DNA from: Candidatus Krumholzibacteriota bacterium
GTDB taxonomy: Bacteria; Krumholzibacteriota; Krumholzibacteriia; Krumholzibacteriales; Krumholzibacteriaceae
Assembly: GCA_030630165.1 (NCBI GenBank)
Contig: DAOVNN010000035.1
Span: 1 to 13,376, forward strand
Length of the DNA stretch: 13,376 bases
Direction of reading: 5' to 3'
In this document: piece by piece, positions 13,176 to 13,376 of the stretch
Numbering within the stretch: position 1 is the stretch's first letter
Layout of the letters: each line of letters opens with the position of its first letter
Translations under genes and position numbers: made by a program
The notes under the pieces: generated by a model
The model's database searches: none
Seen by the model: the letters and a program-made list of their open reading frames with translations, nothing else
What the model was told of the DNA's origin: nothing

Positions 13176-13376
13176 ATGGAGATCATTCTCCTTTTACTGC
13201 TGGTGTTCATGATAGTCGGTTCGATTATCGCGATCGAGACGAAGAACCTGCTTTCTTCGGTGATATCGGTCGGCGTTGTCGGGTTCAGCCTCAGTATCAT
13301 ATTCCTGATGCTCGGGGCGCCGGACATCGCGATTACACAGGTCGTGGTCGAGATCCTCATTCTTGTCGTCCTTATC
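13176..13376 (+). CDS. MbhD/DUF4040-like membrane subunit (5' part, runs off the window)
   Basis: An ATG at 13176, preceded by GAGGGAAAGG, opens a frame that stays open to the last base (67 codons). The chain is nearly all hydrophobic (MEIILLLLLVFMIVGSII) and then reads FLMLGAPDIAITQVVVEI. The APD-(I/V)A-(I/L)T-x-x-x-V-(E/G) pattern is typical of the MbhD/DUF4040 domain, which also forms part of MrpA and of the membrane arm of Mbh and Mbs complexes. This points to a Na+/H+ antiporter module beyond the window edge. Only the N-terminal part is visible. Confidence 0.8.
   Translation, partial: MEIILLLLLVFMIVGSIIAIETKNLLSSVISVGVVGFSLSIIFLMLGAPDIAITQVVVEILILVVLI

Overview
The window comes from an anaerobic, GC-rich bacterium. 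All recognisable genes lie on the + strand, gaps are short and Shine-Dalgarno sites are mostly clear. The genome may use selenocysteine. I cannot place the lineage with certainty. An uncultivated, FCB-like or deep-branching anaerobe is a guess from gene content and the frequent AGG and ATA codons, not a demonstrated assignment. No tRNA, rRNA, CRISPR array, insertion sequence or phage gene was found.

Left part (1-3645): the 3' end of an unknown gene (to 269), an exported metallophosphoesterase (407-1324), then two secreted proteins linked to thiol redox chemistry. The first (1520-2581) is a DUF1573-family protein. Its reading frame is interrupted once, by a TGA at 1745-1747, exactly where the family has the first cysteine of its Cys-Gly-Cys motif. 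The frame on both sides is the same and matches the family, so the best reading is a selenoprotein with a Sec-Gly-Cys motif rather than two genes or a frameshift. The second (2662-3588) is a TlpA/ResA-like thioredoxin with a TPR-like N-terminal half and a WCAPC active site. Strong intrinsic-terminator hairpins follow both genes, and the first ends only 14 bases before the thioredoxin start.

Right part (3711 to the window end): a promoter with TTGACA and an upstream A-tract drives one long operon that runs off the window. In order it encodes a sulfhydrogenase beta-like iron-sulfur protein, a sulfhydrogenase gamma-like FAD/NAD(P)H reductase, a molybdopterin-oxidoreductase-fold protein with a [4Fe-4S] motif but no visible Mo-ligand residue, a HycB-like ferredoxin with 16 cysteines, and then a group 4 membrane [NiFe]-hydrogenase core: NuoH-like, NuoB-like, NuoC-like, NuoD-like (with all four NiFe cysteines) and a NuoL/MrpA-like ion-translocating subunit. 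The start of an MbhD/DUF4040-like membrane protein follows at the edge.

Together the operon looks like a complex I-type assembly. A flavin/iron-sulfur input module (NAD(P)H side) would connect through the Mo-fold protein and ferredoxin to a proton-reducing, ion-pumping Mbh-like hydrogenase. It could run as NAD(P)H- or ferredoxin-linked H2 evolution, or as H2-driven NAD(P)+ reduction. The direction cannot be told from sequence.
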